The notes beneath the pieces were generated by a model, which saw only the letters and a list, made by a program, of their open reading frames with translations, made no database searches and was not told the DNA's origin. Positions 62,201 through 64,000 of a stretch of 64,000 bases of DNA are shown piece after piece; the first letter of the stretch is position 1, and every line of letters starts with the position of its first letter. This stretch comes from Phoronis australis (Eukaryota > Phoronida > Phoronidae), in assembly GCA_002633005.1 (NCBI GenBank), contig NMRA01000114.1, positions 336,835 through 400,834 on the forward strand. The letters are read 5' to 3'. The position numbers and the translations under genes were made by a program.

Positions 62201-63370
62201 CTTCAAAAGACTCACNTATTTCATTGAGTAAGCTTTCCCCAGAAATAGCCCAGAATTTACATGGGCGTGAAAATAAAGGGAAAACGTGTCAAAAATGGTT
62301 CCACTCGTGCTAACCTAGAGCGCACTGGTACCAAAACTTAAACCAAACAGAGACAAATTTCTCAAGAGGCAACAACATGTTCTATTCTCTTCAGTGCTCT
62401 CACATACATACACACATACACACACACGCACGCACACACACACACACATACAAGTCAAGTGATCACTTACGTCGTGTGACTTGTAACAGTTCCCTGGCTG
62501 AGAAAACCCCGGACGCCGCAATACTCTCGTTGCCAGATACTCCTGAGTGGATATTACGAGGAACTGCAATATTATTGCAAGACAGTAATACAAACGCCAA
62601 CACTCACTAAATAGCACTTTTCTTCAAAAGACTCACTAGAGGGCAACATCAGCATGACATTACCACGTGTCAAGTTACAACTGCTGAACGATGCGAATGA
62701 CGCTTATACAGTGGATGTTTTTAATTTTTTTGGAACCCAGTCCATGACAATATTTCCAAAGTTACAGACAGTTTATGTCTTCATTTTCAAGCTCCCATGC
62801 AGCTTACAAGATTCCGTTAAAATCTAACCAGAAATGGACCGAAAAAATATTGCCAAATTGGTAAATTTCCTTTTTCAAGGCTTCCAATGTTGATGTGAAT
62901 GACCCTATTTTCTGAGTTGGTAGCTGCAGCATACAACTTAAAACGAAGTAATCGTCTGGTGCCCCTCAGCTTATATGAACAAACATTTCACTTGTGCCCC
63001 ATAGTGTCTCGTCGAGGCACAAAAAGAGGCACAAATAGTATCATTTTTTTATCTAAATCTGGTAGTCATTTTTAACAATTCAGAGCGGAAATTGAACCTT
63101 TGATGGTGACAATTACATTCCCACACTCAGTGTGAACCAGTGAACCTTTACATGCGCGTAGTAAAGCCCACGCGCCTATACTAAAAATAGCGTGCGTTTT
63201 CAAAAACATTAGTCTTGATCCCATGCCTCAATACTGTGATAAATAATGCAACCATAAAGGTTATTCTATATCTGACTAGCAGTTGAAATGCAGTGTTCAT
63301 TTAGGATACATCTTACGGTTACCTTTTATATCTTGTTCGTTGGGTGACACTTCTGTATAATCGTGAGGAA
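50172..63370 (-). CDS. C-terminal part of a Ser/Thr/Pro-rich, probably nuclear protein
   Basis: Ten exon segments join in consistent phase: 63370-63323, 62563-62471 (duplicate), 62142-62050, 58904-58605, 57220-56993, 56327-56203, 55554-55395, 54555-54371, 52372-52153 and 50254-50172. They give about 480 residues (about 510 with the duplicate). The N-terminus lies beyond the window. The product is low-complexity and rich in SP/TP sites. It has a basic NRKRKR cluster (likely nuclear signal) followed by acidic DDEDGSLADENE, a short conserved-looking helix (NDALSDFVNLVCQEAQ), a Pro-rich MLPPPPRGLGVTRPVAIIK and a striking SPVATPRTTPRSTPIPRW. It ends ERFFQPMDAVPG with a Ser-rich tail. This composition fits a transcription or chromatin regulator under proline-directed kinase control. 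I cannot name the family. Confidence 0.8.
50350..50720 (+). repeat. Dispersed repeat family C, copy 1
   Basis: It shares the phrases TTTTGGTC, GATACTAAAAA(C/A)GACTTTCC, TCAAAAGTTTG and AAAACTCCTTTCAAAGTC with 52810-53175. Its left part also matches 63745-63870. All three are in the same orientation, antisense to the host gene. Confidence 0.8.
50721..52152. other. Intron sequence, no further exon seen
   Basis: A minus-strand tRNA-like B-box phrase lies near 51475-51500, suggesting an old SINE. Otherwise nothing was recognised. Confidence 0.45.
52153..52372 (-). CDS. Penultimate exon
   Basis: Acceptor TTTGTCTTTGACAG, donor GAAG|GTAAAA. It enters in phase 0 and leaves in phase 1. It encodes FSYPNLSPFSGVISPTTL, the Thr/Pro/Arg run and the acidic, Met-rich MDEAMNMDYINMSTLAP. 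A read-through variant using the intron would end after 19 more codons. Confidence 0.85.
52810..53175 (+). repeat. Dispersed repeat family C, copy 2
   Basis: Full-length relative of 50350-50720, ending near ACC(A)AAACAGGGTTTAGTATCC. Similarity about 80 percent by eye. Non-coding. Confidence 0.8.
53796..54010 (+). repeat. tRNA-derived SINE
   Basis: An A-box-like GTGTCGCCTAGTGGGATAAG is followed about 45 nt later by the B box GGGTTCGTTTCCC, and then by a non-tRNA body. This is the arrangement of RNA polymerase III-transcribed SINEs. No clean poly-A tail or target duplication was identified. Confidence 0.6.
54371..54555 (-). CDS. Internal exon (Ser/Thr/Gly-rich)
   Basis: Acceptor CTCTGTCTTTTTCAG, donor CAG|GTGCGC. 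It enters in phase 1 and leaves in phase 0. It encodes a Ser/Thr/Gly/Pro-rich linker followed by NRGHILSSPFNSLLPVSRP and HIHPQQQ. Confidence 0.85.
55395..55554 (-). CDS. Internal exon (Pro-rich)
   Basis: The donor is ACAA|GTAAGC. It enters in phase 0 and leaves in phase 1. It encodes KSKLAHFFPSGMLPPPPRGL and GVTRPVAIIKSSDG, the most ordered-looking part of the downstream half. Confidence 0.85.
56203..56327 (-). CDS. Internal exon (short helix)
   Basis: Acceptor TATTGCTTTCCAG, donor CAG|GTAATT. It enters in phase 1 and leaves in phase 0. It encodes QSHILNLSASSATG and the hydrophobic-periodic NDALSDFVNLVCQEAQ, a likely protein-protein interaction helix. Confidence 0.85.
56993..57220 (-). CDS. 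Internal exon (SP/TP-rich)
   Basis: Acceptor CCATGTTGTAG, donor CCAG|GTATTT, phase 1 on both sides, 76 codons. It encodes ATSPVLQGGPSPQLMTKIK, a Lys/Arg/Pro stretch (KRGSTPPRPL) and PLSPEVQRSPG. Confidence 0.88.
58605..58904 (-). CDS. Largest internal exon (basic then acidic clusters)
   Basis: Acceptor GTTGTTCCTGTAG, donor GCTG|GTAGGA, phase 1 on both sides, 100 codons. It encodes NGTQTMHVSQNHMESPSYYS, the basic LTNRKRKR cluster, the acidic SVDDEDGSLADENE and YGRSPPSVNSQRPW. Confidence 0.88.
59207..59232 (+). repeat. ACTA/ACTG tetranucleotide repeat
   Basis: Six tandem tetranucleotides within an intron. Confidence 0.8.
59505..59837 (-). mobile_element. Penelope-like element remnant: GIY-YIG endonuclease
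   Basis: The 111-codon open frame reads NNIIYLITCKKCSIQYVGQT, then RFRNHRFNI, then HFNSKNHNIQDL, and ends REQYWIDKLYAIEPHGLN. This is a GIY-YIG nuclease with the first Tyr, the second Tyr-Val-Gly, the catalytic Arg and the C-terminal Asn region. The CxxC within the GIY-YIG strand and the spacing match the C-terminal endonuclease of Penelope-like retroelements. No reverse transcriptase was seen upstream on the minus strand, so this is a 5'-truncated copy. It is uninterrupted, so it may be fairly young. It is inserted in an intron of the Ser/Pro-rich gene, in sense. Confidence 0.82.
60514..60712 (+). repeat. Minisatellite of about 40 bp, five units
   Basis: Units begin CACTTCTGTA(A/C)GTA, continue with a C-run and GGGTTNNT, and end GTACTCTC. 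The 3'-most units are more diverged. The minus-strand frame across it is repetitive and not called. Confidence 0.85.
61966..62030 (+). repeat. CA microsatellite
   Basis: Imperfect CA/CATA run next to the donor of the duplicated exon. The right copy of the block has a shorter version (about 62400-62450). Confidence 0.9.
62050..62142 (-). CDS. Internal exon, left copy
   Basis: Acceptor ATATTATTGCAG, donor CGAC|GTAAGT, phase 1 on both sides, 93 nt. It encodes PRNIHSGVSGNESIAASG and ends RELLQVTRR. It joins in frame to 58904. Confidence 0.85.
62217..62636 (+). repeat. Duplicated 420-bp block, right copy
   Basis: Partner of 61794-62215. It continues into unique sequence at 62637 without any junction signature other than the N at its left end. 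Confidence 0.95.
62471..62563 (-). CDS. Internal exon, right copy
   Basis: Identical in coding sequence to 62142-62050. Since the exon is 93 nt with phase 1 on both sides, inclusion of both copies would keep the frame and repeat 31 residues. Confidence 0.6.
63323..63370 (-). CDS. Most 5' exon visible of the Ser/Pro-rich gene
   Basis: Acceptor CTATGTTTTTCAG, donor AAAAG|GTAACC, phase 1 on both sides, 48 nt, encoding PHDYTEVSPNEQDIK. It fits in frame before the 93-nt exon. Further 5' exons must lie beyond 64000. Confidence 0.7.
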
Positions 63371-63744
63371 CTGAAAAACATAGAGTAGTGTGCGATCACT
63401 GCATCAACTAATAAACACAGTGTACAGTTGATTTCTGGGTGAACATGTTGTTCATAGTTATCGGTTACAGTTGTTCAATAAAAGTATGTACATGAAAAAA
63501 CAGCCATAACTTCATGTAGATTTCAAATCCATCCAAAAATAGCCATGGAATGGAAATTATCTCAGACAGCAAAGATGCCATGTAAACAAATTGGAAAGCA
63601 CTAAGGAAAATGCAAATATACACCCAAAAGTTTGCCTGAAAAGTGTCAAAAACATCAGACGTTGTTGATGTTACAATTAAAGTGACTTGTGACTGGGATT
63701 ACCGTGACAACCCTTTGGCAGTCAGAAACAACTGGTCAGATACT

Positions 63745-63870
63745 TAAAAGGATACCAAAGCCAACTTTGGCTTATCAACAAACATCAAAAACGACGTTCC
63801 CATCCAGTTCTCTGAAATAAAATAATCCCCTGCAACCCTTGACAGCCTCCAAAAGTTTGGAGCAACATTG
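63745..63870 (+). repeat. Dispersed repeat family C, copy 3 (partial)
   Basis: It matches the left 120 bp of 50350-50720 and 52810-53175, including GTTCTCTGAAA(C/T)AAAATAAT and CAAAAGTTTGG, then diverges. Confidence 0.7.
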
Positions 63871-64000
63871 TGTAATACTTCACTGATTTTGAACAAAAAT
63901 AACAGTTGTATTTGTTTTCTTTCAGTTTCTCAAAGGCTGATTACCTTACTGCAGGAGGTTTATCAAACACTGTCCAGAGCAAAAAAAATTCTTAAAATTT

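Larger units (their letters stand above)
61794..62215 (+). repeat. Duplicated 420-bp block, left copy
   Basis: Almost identical to 62217-62636, with a few single-base differences and a different CA-repeat length. It contains exon 62142-62050. The copies are separated only by an N at 62216. Confidence 0.95.

Noticed and set aside
61959-62610. Frames across the duplicated block and CA repeats
   Set aside because: They run through microsatellites and splice sites; only the 93-nt exon is supported.

Overview
The window is eukaryotic nuclear DNA. It is AT-rich, with small coding exons, canonical GT/AG splice sites, long introns and a dense, varied load of transposons. An opsin, Penelope-like and LINE retroelement remnants, Helentron-like repeats and frequent TAGGCCTA words suggest a marine invertebrate deuterostome such as an echinoderm, hemichordate or cephalochordate. 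That placement is an inference. Short runs of N beside homopolymers, microsatellites or duplicated sequence mark draft-assembly joins.

Three multi-exon genes were assembled by hand from reading frame and splice phase. (1) A minus-strand opsin of the RGR/peropsin type has four exons at 20236-20054, 18323-18216, 12743-12424 and 10969-10466. The chromophore lysine is present, but the conserved acidic residues of TM2 and of the E/DRY motif are replaced. Its first exon was not found. (2) A plus-strand gene of unknown function runs from about 35138 to 39555 and ends in an acidic tail. The join of its first exon is unresolved. (3) The C-terminal part of a minus-strand gene lies at 63370-50172. It has nine or ten exons in continuous phase and encodes a Ser/Thr/Pro-rich, probably nuclear protein that I do not recognise. 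One of its exons appears twice, in a near-identical 420-bp duplication joined by a single N, which is probably an assembly artefact. A further pair of phase-compatible plus-strand exons (32223-33251) belongs to an unidentified gene.

Layout: 0-10 kb holds repeats, including MITE-like elements with TATCCCATACGC ends, a degraded LINE and a large inverted-repeat element. 10-20 kb is the opsin gene, with repeats in its introns. 16.7 and 25.1 kb hold two copies of a palindromic foldback transposon, each with a 5-bp target duplication. 21.0 and 28.8 kb hold two copies of a Helentron-like non-autonomous element. 28.1-35.0 kb is bounded by inverted repeats, with internal copies of the terminal motif and a THAP-domain remnant. 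35-39.6 kb is gene 2. 40-50 kb has no convincing coding sequence except a small possible first exon at 40.5 kb. 50-63.4 kb is gene 3, with a Penelope-type GIY-YIG remnant, a tRNA-derived SINE and minisatellites in its introns.

I found no confirmed new molecular system. The strongest candidates for novelty are the foldback family, the Helentron-like family, the 6.9-kb inverted-repeat-bounded region and the unusual opsin.
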